A DNA stretch of 64,000 bases from Anastatus disparis (GCA_017163975.1 JAFFSR010000397.1:27501-91500); one strand, 5' to 3'. Positions 1 through 12,217 are shown, counted from the first letter of the stretch. Numbers and translations are program-made. The notes: generated by a model from the sequence alone, not told the origin.

Positions 1-540
<540 letters not shown>

Positions 541-599
541 TGATGATTACAAAAAGTAACTCTAACATAATATGTCAAAATATTATATTATAATAACTC

Positions 600-813
600 T
601 TAAGGCGACCTCGGAACTTAGGTTAGGTTTCATTTCTCAGTTTACAAATCATACTTTTAATACATGAAATTTTTCAGATTTTTTAATTTTCCACCATTCT
701 TTGATACCCATAGAATGGTGGAAAACTTATAAATCCAAAAAATTTTACAAAATAAAAGTTTAATTTGTAAACTACAAAATAAAAATTTAGCCTAACCTCC
801 GTAGTCGCCTTAA
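600..813. mobile_element. Palindromic TTAA-flanked MITE
   Basis: A TTAA at 600-603 and another at 810-813 bracket a 206-bp imperfect palindrome. The ends are GGCGACCTCGG on the left and, reverse-complemented, GGCGACTACGG on the right, followed by a shared GGTTAGG block. A second stem, CCACCATTCT paired with AGAATGGTGG, sits near the centre. There is no coding capacity. The duplicated TTAA suggests mobilisation by a TTAA-specific transposase (piggyBac, Kolobok or Sola3 type; the class is inferred from the TSD only). Confidence 0.75.
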
Positions 814-1727
814 AATGTAAGTAATAAAAAAAATTATTACATTAAAAATTATATTAAAATATTGCAAAAAACGTATATTGTAATTGCTTTTGATCTAATC
901 TATGATCCGTTTTCACGTGTAACGAATCTTAGGAGAAAATTAATTTTTGTATCATTTACATGCGGTCAATTATTTCACGGGGTAGTTTACGATGTTTGGG
1001 GTGGTAACTTAAATAATGCTAAATCACATCAATTGAAATATTTGATAAAGTAAACAAAAATGCTTATTTTTTTCAAGCTCATATCCTGGTTTTTATGTAA
1101 AAAAAAAGTATTAAAAATCTAGGTTTTTAAAAATATAACAGAAGGGTTACAACTCCTTGGGTCATAAATACATCTATCAAAAAATATTAATTAGAAGCCG
1201 AGATGTGACGAAAAAACGATTTTTCGGGGTAAAATTTAGATATTTTTTTACCCCTTTATAGTGAATGTCAGCACAAAAAAAATACGTGTCTTATTTTTTC
1301 GAGTACCACAACATATCACAGAATGGTCAAAATCGGTGAGGTCGGATTGTGGGACCTTTCTTGTTAGTCGTGTCTTGCCTCTGCAGCTTAAGGACTTTTG
1401 CAGGCTAGAAGAATAACACGAGGGAATAAGGTGGACATGAGTGTTTTTATGTACAACTTATTCTCTTTTATTCCCATTCCCTCACGTTTTTCTTTTAGCC
1501 TGTTTAGTACTATTACACGCTGTGGGATATGCGGGTGAATCCCATAAGTTGTACGTACGCACCAACGTTCTTTCCTTAACTTCCAAACATTTTTCAAAAA
1601 ATAGATTGTATGTAAAATTTGAAGCAAATTTTTTGAGTAGTTTTCGAGATCTAATTTGCTAAATAAATACAACTTTTTTTCAAAATTTTTTATTAATTTT
1701 CAAAATGCTTAAAAATTCAAACTACAC
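814..1727. other. AT-rich spacer, no recognised gene
   Basis: AT-rich sequence with only short, low-complexity ORFs (for example 862-1053 and 1441-1662) that show no recognisable domain. The stretch just before 1728 resembles sequence just after 4360 (both contain aaaattcaaactac-like text), so the element at 1728-4360 may have landed in or near a repeat. Confidence 0.6.
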
Positions 1728-1873
1728 TACCCTGGTAACAAAAAATTTGCAATTCTGACGCAATTCTGACGCAATTGACTTGACCGTCAGTGAAATTACA
1801 TCAGACCATACGTCATATGCTTCCGATTTCTGCTATATTTCTGCTGATGTGTAATTACGTTAGGTGACGCTCA

Positions 1874-2590
1874 GCAGAATTGCGATGAAATTGCAAGATT
1901 GAAATTGCAATATCAAAAGGATAATTGCGAGCACTTGCGCGTTCGACAGAATTGCACCAGAAGTGCAAAAGTTTACTAACATTAAGTGCTGCGCAGCAGA
2001 ATTAAGGAGCTTTACGTAATTACAAGTGCACTTAACGAGACCCTCTCATCACTTCCGCGTGCACAAGAATTGCAATGGAATTGCACAAGCCGTCTGCAGC
2101 AGATGACTTGTGGTAGAATTGCGATGAAATTGCAAGATTGAAATTGCAATATCAAAAGGATAATTGCGAGCACTTGCGCGTTCGACAGAATTGCACCAGA
2201 AGTGCAAAAGTTTACTAACATTAAGAAGCTGCGCAGCAGAATTAAGGAGTTTTACGTAATTACAAGTTCACTTAACGAGACCCTCTCATCACTTCCGCGT
2301 GCACAAGAATTGCAATGGAATTGCACAAGCCGTCTGCAGCAGATGACTTGCGGTAGAATTGCGATGAAATTGCAAGATTGAAATTGCAATATCAAAAGAA
2401 TAATTGCGAGCACTTGCGCGTTCGACAGAATTGCACTAGAAGTGCAAAAGTTTACTAACATTAAGTGCTGCGCAGCAGAATTAAGGAGTTTTACGTAATT
2501 ACAAGTGCACTTAACGAGACCCTCTCATGACTTTCGCGTGCACAAGAATTGCCATGGAATTTCGCAAGCGGTCTGCAGCAGATTACTTGT
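1874..2590. repeat. 240-bp tandem repeat, 3 copies
   Basis: Three near-identical 240-bp units begin near 1875, 2115 and 2354. They are rich in GAATTGC and TTGCAAT words and contain TGCTGCGCAGCAGAATTAAGG. Differences are scattered single bases, plus decay in the last copy. The two 69-aa minus-strand ORFs here are copies of the repeat, not genes. The array lies inside the left end of the 1728-4360 element. Confidence 0.9.
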
Positions 2591-3599
2591 GGTGAACAAT
2601 TTGATTTTATATAAACTGTGAAAAAATTGACGTAAGCAAATTACCACTGCAACATGCAATTCCTCTCCCATAAACTATATTTTCAATTTACTTTTATCTA
2701 TATCTAGGAGCTTCTTTAAATGTTCCAAAAGAAAGTTTTTTACTGTTTCTAATACAACCGTATACTTTTCTTTTGACCAAGATTTAAGCTGAAATGTATA
2801 GTCGAGACTCATTCCTCAATACTCATAACCTTGATGTACATGAATTTATCTTATTTTTTTTTTTTTTAACCAAATGAATAAACTTTTATCTCTTTTTCGC
2901 ACAATACATAATTTAAAAATTCCAGAATTTAAATCGTTAGAAAAATATATTATAAACATTCAGTGGGTGAAAATTAGTCTGTTTTATTCCGTTTACTACG
3001 TATAAAAATGCTACGTATATCATGTTCATAAAATGCGTATTGAAAATACTTTATATTGAAGTCCAAAAAAATATTATATTATCGATAAAAAAAATACAGA
3101 ATTATTAAGTATTCCAAAAGCTTATATCAAAATGAAAAGAAGGAATAATTTCATTTAGTTTCTAATAAGAAAATGTAATTCATTAAAATGTGATTCTTAT
3201 CGTTCTACAAAATTTGTTATTTGGAATGAAATTGAATAAAAATTATTAATTAAATACAATTTTTGTTTAATATGTGGAAATAATTTTGTTTTTATAATAC
3301 CTAAATGTTAGTAGGATGGCCAATGAACATCGTTTTATCAGACAAAATAATATATTTATAATAAATAAGGACGTTATACTACATATATATAAAAAATTAT
3401 ATAATATTGTCAATAATATTAAACAAACTTATATATAAACGTAAAATAACGTTATGAAGACAGATTTCCAATACATTCTTATATTAATAGCAATGTTAAC
3501 GCTGTTTGTCTACTAAGTAATAAAAATATATTTCATACGATGCTGAAATTTTTTTACAAAAACGCATGCTTTACTCCATCTTCTATTTGCACTGTATAT

Positions 3600-4295
3600 G
3601 TTACCACTTCGCTCCAATGCTGCTGCGAAGTATCTGCTCTAAGCTACCTTCGTAAGTATATGCTGTGAATCTGCTGGAAAGTATATGCTTCACGTAGACT
3701 TGGTAAGTATGCTGCAATTCCATTGCAAGCACGTGCACACTACACCATTCTCTAAACGGCACCGTAAGTCAGCTGCAAAGCTGCTGCGAAGTAGCTGCTG
3801 CATGCTCACCTTCATAAGTATGCCGCAATTCTACTGTAAGCGAACGTGCAATATACACTTCTTTAAACCGCAATCTACCTGTCGTAAGTCTGCTGCTAAG
3901 CTGCTGCGAAGTAGCTGCTGCATGCTTACATTTGTAAGTATGCCGCAATTCTACTGTAAGCGCGCGTACAGTCTACACTTCTTTAAACCGCAATATACCT
4001 GTCGTAAGTCTGCTGCTGTTGCTGCTGCATGCTTACCTTCGTAAGTATGCCGCAATTCTACTGTAAGCGCGCGTGCAATCTACACTTCTTTAAACCGCAA
4101 TATATCTGTCGTAAGTCTGCTGCTAAGCTGCTGCGAAGAAGCTGCTGCATGCTTACCTTCGTAAGTCTGCCGCAATTCTACTGTAAGCGCGCGTGCAATA
4201 TACACTTCTTTAAACCGCAATCTACCTGTCGTAAGTCTGCTGCTAAGCTGCTGCGAAGTAGCTGCTGCATGCTTCTGACTGCAGAACTACAATAG
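3600..4295. repeat. 120-bp tandem repeat, about 4-5 copies
   Basis: Units marked by GTCGTAAGTCTGCTGCT start at 3891, 4011, 4108 and 4228, with a more diverged copy upstream. Spacing is 120, 97 and 120 bp. The short unit lacks about 23 bp of the TGCTGC-rich part. The repeats are rich in CTGCTGC/GCAGC and TACTGTAAGCG. The 119-aa and 88-aa ORFs (Cys/His/Lys-rich, repeating) are translations of the array. Confidence 0.9.
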
Positions 4296-4360
4296 AATGC
4301 TGAAGCATACGAAGCATGTTCTGCGCACTCGCGATTGCGTCAGATTGTGTTACCAGGGTA

Positions 4361-5254
4361 GGCTAGTTTTAAAAAATTTCACTTCTTTTGGCAGTCGCAA
4401 ATAATTTTCCTGTAAATTTTAGAACCAATCTATTGAGTACTTTGCGTAAAATAAAAATACAATAAAATTAATTTTTAAAATTTTATAAAATTGTAGCTAC
4501 GTTAGGAAAATGAGTTTTCAAAAACTTGTTTTCTTTAGATAGTAGCGAATAAATTGTATTCAAATTTTGGAGCACATCCATCGAATGGTTTACGTAAAAT
4601 AGAAAAAAATTGGCAAATGAAAATATTTTTCTAAATGCTCTAAAATTCAAACTACGCTAAGAAAATCAGTTGTAATGTTGGGTTTTAATTGGGAGTTCAT
4701 AGAATTATAAAATTAAACCCGAAATAAAAGCTTGCTAATAACCCCCAATTCCTGAGATTTCCTAACTTACAAAGATAATAATAATCACAAAATAAAAGAA
4801 TTAAATAATCTAAATTTAATATAGAAATCTAGCTGAATAAAATTAATTCAATAATTAAATCAACAAATTTTTAAATATACAAGGGTAAAATCAAATAAAC
4901 AAATATCAAATAAACTGGTTGAGGAATTCATAAGATAAACTATTTATAAGATTCTCTATTAAAGGCAACTTCTTTAAGTAAATATAAGTTATTTTGTCAA
5001 ATAAAATAATAAGTTTTGGATTTAACGGTAAAAACTATTAAATATAAAAGAAAATTGTTAAATGAAATTTCAAAATCAAGATACTAATTTTAACTTAATA
5101 TAGGTATGATCAAGCAACGTTAAGCAACACGAGTTCAGAATTTTTAGGTTATGTAAGGGGAGGCTCGAACAGCAGTACATATCTCAGACTACGCAGGTAT
5201 CCAGTTGGAGGCGCTATTATTGAATTTCTCCTTATAATCTCTCTGGGCCTCACT
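4361..5254. other. AT-rich spacer, no recognised gene
   Basis: Poly-A/T-rich sequence without domain-bearing ORFs. It forms the left flank of the SINE at 5270. Confidence 0.6.
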
Positions 5255-5269
5255 AACTACCTCGTTCTA

Positions 5270-5743
5270 AGTTGAGCGTCAGTGGCGTAGCCGGCTAAGG
5301 CGCACGCCTTATACGGTCTCTACACTTTCGCTCCAAGCGGTCGGGGGTTCGATTCCCGGTGAAAACACTTGAAATTTTTTCGGGCTTTTTTCATTGGAAA
5401 AAGAATCTCTGAGTGTGATGTTTCTGGCGTGGGTTTTCTCCTGGGGGAGTTTCCCCTACGTCACAGGTCTAGGCCTGGGCAAATGCGGGAACCGACCGTA
5501 GAAATCTACTTACCGACTGCTCTTGGAACGCGGCAGTCCAAGATTTTCTTGGAGACCGGGTAGAAATATGGTTAGTTAGTGTTTGGTAGTGCGAATACAA
5601 GTCACAACAAATTTAATAGGATATGGTAAAAACAAGGACTTGTAGGAACACCCACACACAAAGGTGGTATGGGTGCCGGCGAAATGGCTCTTAAGCCGAA
5701 AAAACCGGGGCCACTAGGGCAGAAAAAAAAAAAAAAAAAAAAA
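5270..5743 (+). mobile_element. tRNA-derived SINE with perfect TSDs
   Basis: A 474-bp element is bracketed by a perfect 15-bp duplication, AACTACCTCGTTCTA, at 5255-5269 and 5744-5758, and ends in a pure poly-A tail (from about 5723). The head carries RNA polymerase III internal promoter elements: an A box TGGCGTAGCCGG at 5283-5294 and a B box GGTTCGATTCC at 5346-5356. The tRNA-like head is followed by a roughly 380-bp unrelated body. Perfect TSDs and an unbroken tail suggest recent LINE-mediated retroposition. The ORFs inside it (5369-5563, 5669-5887) are not genes. The family name is unknown to me. Confidence 0.93.
5283..5356 (+). promoter_or_regulatory. Pol III A and B boxes of the SINE
   Basis: The A box at 5283-5294 matches TRGCNNAGYNGG at every position, and the B box at 5346-5356 matches GGTTCGANTCC exactly. 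The spacing of about 51 nt is normal for a type 2 Pol III promoter, so this copy may still be transcribable. Confidence 0.85.
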
Positions 5744-5758
5744 AACTACCTCGTTCTA

Positions 5759-6451
5759 CTGATTTTTATGAATAAGGGATGGATCTTATCAGGCTTTTAC
5801 TTTCATCGTAAATTTATCTTATTCATTACTTTCTTATACACAAAAAAAATTAAACGAGTTTTCACTCAATTAAATAATATCTTTTAATTATTTGGAAATA
5901 TTTTTCTTTCTTATTAATTCAACAACCAAAGGAAAGAGCGAATTATGGATAATACTCAATTTTGAAATAAATTATCGCTTTGAATTAAATGACAAACAAA
6001 TTTCTATTTGAAAATAATAAATAGCTTTGAAGAGAATTTTAAATAACTTATTGATCAATAGACTCAACAAAAAAAAAGATTTGAATAATTAAAATTCACT
6101 ATTGTAAAACACGAAAAACTTTATAAACATTAAAACTCGATCACTAATTTTAATTTAAATAGAAAGAAGTCCACTAACAAAATTATTAATTTTAACTTTA
6201 TGTTACCTGATTTTAGGTTAGGTCACAAGTAAAAAAATAAAAAAAATCACTTGTTAAATGTCACCAAAATAAAAGAAATTTATGTATATATTATTTTTTG
6301 TTATACCACTTACTAACTTTTTCTTTCTGTTATTTAAACCAATTAAAAACACACAAAAAAATTCTATTTGAAGAATTAGTTTTTAATTGCGAATTTTATA
6401 CCTGACTCAAAGTCTCCATAATCCATTTTTCTCTTTTCTCCTTAATTATAA
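5759..6451. other. AT-rich spacer, no recognised gene
   Basis: Homopolymer-rich AT DNA between the SINE and the first large fold-back element. No coding, RNA or repeat signal that I can support. Confidence 0.6.
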
Positions 6452-7922
6452 TTAGTCTAGTGGAAATAAGAATTGAACATGTTGTGTTTAGTTACAGGAT
6501 GAAACCGATGAAAATCGATAGAGGAAATGATACTGAATGAGAATATGCGAAAATTGTCATTTTTATTCCTGGGCAAATAGAGTTATTAAACAAATTGTGT
6601 GAAAAATTTATACGAGTTGTCTTGCGTTCATTATAAGTCGGAAGGGGTGCAATTTAGAGCTTATGTTCAATGGACTTTTTTAATCTTAAGATAAAGATCT
6701 ATAACTTTTATTAAAAAAAAATTTTTTTTTACTTTTTATTATTTAAATTTTGCAAAAAAGTGAAAAATGGCAAAAAAACAATGATTTTCAAACAAATTTA
6801 TTTATTACTAAATATAAATAAATGTTAGCAAGTATTTATGCATTGTAAAGTTTATGAAACAACGAAAAAAATGAGACGTGTAACGTTACATTTAGACTGA
6901 TAGTTTTTGCAAAATTAAATTTACAACAAAGTGCTATGGAAATAGTTATAAACTTCGGCCTCGGAGGCGTTTTGCGAATTTTTGTCCGCGCTTGATCTAA
7001 CTAGTGCCAATCGAAAGAATAAAACATGAACTTTCATTTGCAGTCTCATTGCATATTTCAATTTTAATTATTCATAACCGTAAAGGAAAATTATAAAAAG
7101 TTATAAAATTGGCTTAGTTGCAAAATTAACGCCTTTGCGGTTTCTTATCATAGACATAAGCGGCTTGCATTTTTTGAAAGAGCTTGAAAAAATCTTTAAT
7201 TTGAAAAAAAAAGCTTTCTAGCTACATTTGGGGCCGAAATATGGGCCATTTTATGTTTTTTTTTTCGATTCGTTATAATGGCCTTCCATTTTGTGATAGA
7301 GAAATAAAAAAAAAGGAAAATAATCTTAAAATCTTCATCTTTTCGATTTCTAACATAAACAAGAGATATAATTAATTTTTCACAGTTAAAAAAATTTAAT
7401 AATATTTACCATTAGTACGAGAGTACTGAAATTGTAGGTCTGTCATAAACTGATCAATCGAAACTCTAGGTGGATCTTTAGAAAAAAATTGCAATAAATC
7501 GTTCAATTTTAGAAATAGAACGGTAGTTCAACCACTTTTTCCGAATGCTTTCATCATTCTAAATCTAAATATCAAGTTATTTTTTAAGAATTTTCAAAAT
7601 TACAAAATTTATAAATAAATAATAAATTATTGGTTTTTTAAGTTGCAAAATTAATTATTAGTTTTATGTTTTTCTTGCTGAAATTTCATGAATGATTGAA
7701 GAAAAGAGTGTACAAAATAAATATATATTGTAAAATGAATAAAATTATTAAATAAATATTTTCTTAACAAATTAGCAAATTTCAATATTTTTAACGATAT
7801 TTTTTTCATTTTGGAAGGTTAAATAAAAAAGGTAAGGATACAGTTTTGATGGAAACTATTTTTTTTTTTATATTTATTAATATTGACATTTTTTTTAACA
7901 TACATTATTTTTTTACAATAAC

Positions 7923-9341
7923 TTATAATTTCCTTTTTTGTTTTGAACACTGAATTGAAGAATCTATATCTTTTTCACCTTCATCATCGCAACTTTCATC
8001 ACTTTTATTAAAAATATAATTAATATTTTGTGGTGAATATTGATTTGACATTATTTCGTCAGCTTCTTTAATTTCTGCATCATTAACTATAATGTTAGCA
8101 GTTTCTCTGTTATTACAAGTTTCCCCACCATAATTCAGGCAATTTTCTGAGCATGGTAGTTGTTGCTTTCTACAACCACATGCTTTTCCGCAACCCTTCT
8201 TACATTGGCATCGAGTATTTACTAGTGAATCCGTACACTGTTAAAAATGACCAAAAAATACATTAAATTTAATGCAGTTCTGCATGAAATTTTTACATGA
8301 AATTTAATTTATTTTGTCCATTAAAGTGATATTTAAGTACAATGTGCATGAAGAATAATGTTTTTTAATATACATTTAATGTAGATTTGCATAAAAATTA
8401 ATACATTTTGTATTAAATTTTATGTGATTTCATGTAATTTTATTATGGAATCACATAAAAAAATTACATGAAATTTAATGCAAAAATTACGTGAAACTAG
8501 CTTCCAGTAGACATATTAAATTTCATGTTCGCACTGGAAGCAAATTTCATGTAATTTTTGCATTAAGTTTCATTTGATTTTGAATTGAATTTCATACGAT
8601 TCCATAGTAAAATTACAGTAAAATGTATTAATTTTTATGCAAATCCGCATTAAATTTATAATAAAAAACATTGATTTCCATGTGCAATATACTTTAATAT
8701 CACTTTAATGCACGAAACACATTAAATTTCATGTGCAATTTTCGCTGAAAATTAATATACATGCATTTAATTTTATATTTTTTTTAACAGTGTAGGTACT
8801 AACGGAGCTGCGGTATACGTCGGCTGAAGAATGCTTTCTCTTAAATGCCACCCCCAGTCGGTAGCTTCTTTATCTCTACCCAACCATTGTTGGACTTGGA
8901 AGTATACCCGATAGCAATGCTCAGCAGCTGCCTCATCAGTAGGGGGTAACAAAGCTAAATCAATTTTTTTTTTATTTTTGAAACTTTCAAAACATTTTAA
9001 CCGAATCTGATTTAAGCTTTGACCAGATTGTACGACGGTCAAGTACATTTTTTTATCAGATCTATTCCTATGTTTTTTATATCGTTTTTACTAGCATTTT
9101 CATCATTGAAAATCATCACGCTGTTTAGTAATAACGTATTATTTTTTAAAATAATTACGATTCCATTTTTTCCCTGATGAAAAATGCTGAAGTAGTGTCG
9201 CATCCGCCTAAAAGCATGCATAAAAGCAACAATGGAATTTAATGCATCATATTTAAAACTTGTATTAGAGTAAAATTTAGCTGGCGTTTTCTTGTCACTT
9301 GAAGGTTTTAATAAATAAATATTCAGGCTGAGCATTATCAA
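7923..9341 (-). pseudogene. CXC (tesmin/TSO1-like) domain gene relic
   Basis: Read on the minus strand, the relic has three recognisable blocks. (1) Near 9200, a segment in which a GCDTTS-type motif is readable only after a frame change (frame 1 reads FMHAF, the next frame GGCDTTSA). (2) At 9048-8795, an 85-residue block with LPPTDEAAAEHCYRVYFQVQ, then QWLG and DWGWHLRE. (3) At 8240-7923, a Cys-rich C-terminus CQCKKGCGKACGCRK... CSENCLN.. ETCNNRE and an acidic tail ending at TAA 7923-7925. I recognise this combination from multicopy uncharacterised insect proteins often linked to TEs; the Cys block resembles CXC/CRC DNA-binding domains. Frameshifts near 9200 and 9045 and a 557-bp MITE between blocks 2 and 3 make it a pseudogene. 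The 5' part is missing: the left edge is the inverted arm. Biochemical function is unknown. Confidence 0.72.
8236..8792. mobile_element. Palindromic TA-flanked MITE inside the CXC gene
   Basis: A 557-bp, almost fully palindromic element. It starts CACTGTTAAAAA at 8236 and ends with TTTTTTAACAGTG at 8792, flanked by TA at 8234-8235 and 8793-8794. The centre lies near 8530, where two CTTCCAGT/ACTGGAAG arms face each other. Removing the element plus one TA rejoins the CXC gene in frame (VPT continues to DSLVN), which proves the boundaries. Two-base TA target sites are typical of IS630/Tc1/mariner transposases, but the CACTG terminus leaves the source family open. Confidence 0.9.
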
Positions 9342-10729
9342 ATTGCATACAACTTTATAACAATAAAATTTTTTTCGTTAAAAATATTGAAATTTGCCAA
9401 TTTGTTAAGAAAATTTTTATTTAATAATTTTATTCATTTTACAATATATATTTATTTTGTACACTCTTTCCTTCAATCATTCATAAAATTTCAGCAAGAA
9501 AAACATAAAACTAATAATTAATTTTGCAACTTAAAAAACCAATAATTTATTATTTATTTATAAATTTTGTAATTTTGAAAATTCTTAAAAAATAACTTGA
9601 TATTTAGATTTAGAATGATGAAAGCATTCGGAAAAAGTGGTTGAACTACCGTTCTATTTCTAAAATTGAACGATTTATTGCAATTTTTTTCTAAAGATCC
9701 ACCTAGAGTTTCGATTGATCAGTTTATGACAGACCTACAATTTCAGTACTCTCGTACTAATGGTAAATATTATTAAATTTTTTTAACTGTGAAAAATTAA
9801 TTATATCTCTTGTTTATGTTAGAAATCGAAAAGATGAAGATTTTAAGATTATTTTCCTTTTTTTTTATTTCTCTATCACAAAATGGAAGGCCATTATAAC
9901 GGATCGGAAAAAAAGAAAATGGCCCATATTTCGGCCCCAAATGTAGCTAGAAAGCTTTTTTTTTTCAAATTAAAGATTTTTTCAAGCTCTTTCAAAAAAT
10001 GCAAGCCGCTTATGTCTATGATAAGAAACCGCAAAGGCGTTAATTTTGTAACTAAGCCAATTTTATAACTTTTTATAATTCTCCTTTACGGTTATGAATA
10101 ATTAAAATTAAAATATGCAATGAGACTGCAAATGAAAGTTCATGTTTTATTCTTTCGATTGGCACTAGTTAGATCAAGCGTGGACAAAAATTCGCAAAAC
10201 GCCTCCGAGGCCGAAGTTTATAACTATTTCCATAGCACTTTGTAGTAAATTTAATTTTGCAAAAACTATCAGTCTAAATGTAACGTTACACGTCTCATTT
10301 TTTTCGTTGTTTCATAAACTTTACAATGCATAAATACTTGCTAACATTTATTTATATTTAGTAATAAATAAATTTGTTTGAAAATCATTGTTTTTTTGCC
10401 ATTTTTCACTTTTTTGCAAAATTTAAATAATAAAAAGTAAAAAAAAAATTTTTTTTTTAATAAAAGTTATAGATCTTTATCTTAAGATTAAAAAAGTCCA
10501 TTGAACATAAGCTCTAAATTGCACCCCTTCCGACTTATAATGAACGCAAGACAACTCGTATAAATTTTTCACACAATTTGTTTAATAACTCTATTTGCCC
10601 AGGAATAAAAATGACGATTTTTGCATATTCTTATTCAGTATCATTTCCCCTATTGATTTTCATCGGTTTCATCCTGTAACTAAACACAAAACTTAACTCC
10701 AACATTTTTCTCTAATTCTACTGGACTAA

Positions 10730-10951
10730 ATAGTCCATCAAAAAATGGCCACTGTTTCGCTTGGTGGTCAATGCGTTAGGCTATAGATTGGCAGTTAACT
10801 CTTTCTCACACAGCAAGAAAGAAACAAAAAATAATCTCGCGAGAGAAAAAGAAAAGCAATCCCCAAAAATAACAACAATATTATAAACTCTATTAATTAG
10901 CAACAATTAATCAATAACAGTAATGAAATTTAACTTCCAAAACCAACAATT
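10730..10951. other. Short unassigned linker between fold-backs
   Basis: Unique-looking sequence between two large inverted-repeat elements. No feature supported. Confidence 0.5.
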
Positions 10952-11673
10952 GAAGGCCCGGATGCAATAAGGGCATTTACGCTCGGAGAACGCAAAACTG
11001 AAGTCACTTGGTAGTAAAAATTTCATTTTCTTCAAATAAATTTTAAAAAATTTGACGTTGTAAAACTCATCATGCCGCATCTTTTTTATATTAACAGTTT
11101 TTTAATAAAATTTTTATTTTTCAAGAAAAAAATTAAAAACAAGAAAATTTTTTACATTGAATTTCAATACTTTTTTAAACTTAAATCGTTGTAATTCGAG
11201 TAAATATTAAGCGATTACGCTGAAATTTAAAATATATTTTCTAAATATCATAGCGAAACTTATGATGTTTATAAAAAATGTTAATTCTCAAATTGTTAGT
11301 CGCAATTGTTTATTAATTAATACAAATTACAAATTGTGCGTTTATAATGTACTCGAGAAAAAAGTATCGAGGGAACTTTCAAGTACAAGAAACTTGTAGC
11401 GAGAAAGTTTTTGGTTTTTGTATAAAGAAGATTTGTGGAAAGTTTCAAATCGATTGATAAATAATTAAAAAAGATATAACGACATTTACAAGTAGCGCGC
11501 ATGCGGTCGAGCGTTGCAGTTTTCTTATAAGTTAGATTCTTAATGAATATTACGTCAACTGAATGACTCTTGGTAATATTATTTGGAAAAAGCAATAATA
11601 CAAATATAACAATATGATATTTATTAAAAGTAAATAAACATATAAATAAACAAACAAATAAATACATAAACAA

Positions 11674-11728
11674 AAATCTGTAATGTAATTATTTAATAAT
11701 TAAATAATTACATTACAGATTTTTGTTT
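11674..11728. repeat. Near-perfect palindrome in left arm
   Basis: CAAAAATCTGTAATGTAATT is followed by its own reverse complement, with TATTTAATAATTAAATA at the axis. The equivalent palindrome appears in the right arm at about 12743-12798, so the hairpin predates or accompanied formation of the fold-back. Confidence 0.85.
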
Positions 11729-11908
11729 AATACTGATTTTTTGATTGTTTCAAAGGATTTCTTTTTTATTTTGTCTGTTAAACCTTTTTTTCTTTCGCAT
11801 TAGTAATATGAGTTTTCTATAATACAAAATGTCATATTTTTAAACAATATAATGTTAGGATTTATATTTATAAAAGTAAACATATATGCGTATGTACGTT
11901 CACTTTTA

Positions 11909-12140
11909 GGAATATTTGGCTACCAGTCTTCTTTTGTATAACGACTAGACTTGTAAAATTGTTCAATACGAGGAATGAAAATTATTTTATACTTATAATG
12001 GAATCAAAAAACGGTCGGAAAAGAACGATGTATCATTTCTTGTTCTTTTTTGATCGTTTTTTGATTCCATTATTCCCCATGGTTTACAATTTCACAAGTC
12101 TAAACGTTAAACAAAAGAAGACTGGTAGCAAAATGTTCCT
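11909..12140. mobile_element. Nested palindromic MITE-like insert in fold-back core
   Basis: Inverted ends GGCTACCAGTCTTCTTTTG (near 11917) and CAAAAGAAGACTGGTAGC (near 12113) enclose further pairing, tggaatcaaaaaacg against cgttttttgattcca, centred near 12030. It has its own axis of symmetry inside the larger fold-back. TSDs were not resolved. Confidence 0.65.
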
Positions 12141-12171
12141 ATATGTTAAGACCACAGCACTTGCCTAAATC

Positions 12172-12173
<2 letters not shown>

Positions 12174-12216
<43 letters not shown>
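12174..12216. repeat. (TA)n microsatellite
   Basis: An uninterrupted TA run of about 21 units at the core of the fold-back. The 62-aa minus ORF with alternating I/Y is its translation. Confidence 0.97.

Positions 12217-12217
<1 letters not shown>

Larger units (their letters stand above)
1728..4360. mobile_element. Short-TIR DNA element with internal tandem arrays
   Basis: TACCCTGGTAACA at 1728-1740 is matched by its exact reverse complement TGTTACCAGGGTA at 4348-4360. If the outer TA is the target duplication, the TIR is CCCTGGTAACA. Subterminal motifs are also related: repeated tctgacgcaatt on the left, gattgcgtcaga on the right. A 240-bp array fills the left interior and a 120-bp array the right interior, with AT-rich unique DNA between. 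No transposase is visible, so it is non-autonomous. I cannot assign a superfamily. Confidence 0.75.
6452..10729. mobile_element. Fold-back element with ~1.35-kb inverted arms
   Basis: The left arm (about 6452-7840) and right arm (about 9370-10729) are near-identical reverse complements. For example, gttacaggatgaaaccgatg at 6490 pairs with catcggtttcatcctgtaac near 10661, and the pairing continues almost without gaps. The outermost pairing weakens at tagtctagtgg / ccagtaga-type sequence, so the ends are uncertain by tens of bases and no TSD could be fixed. The 1.5-kb core holds the minus-strand CXC-domain gene relic and a nested MITE. It could be a long-TIR DNA transposon whose own gene is this relic, or a fold-back that captured the gene. 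Confidence 0.85.

Noticed and set aside
862..1053. 63-aa ORF near the first MITE
   Set aside because: No domain, no context. Length is compatible with chance.
3685..4295. Cys/His-rich tandem-repeat protein
   Set aside because: Both ORFs coincide exactly with the 120-bp DNA repeat, shift frame at the 97-bp unit and have no start context.
5283..5370. A functional tRNA gene
   Set aside because: A and B boxes are present, but the acceptor stem does not close and the sequence continues into a SINE body with TSDs and a poly-A tail.
11317..11673. 118-aa minus ORF repeated as a plus ORF at 12795-13091
   Set aside because: Presence on both sides simply reflects the inverted arms. The hydrophobic start is poly-T-derived and there is no known domain.
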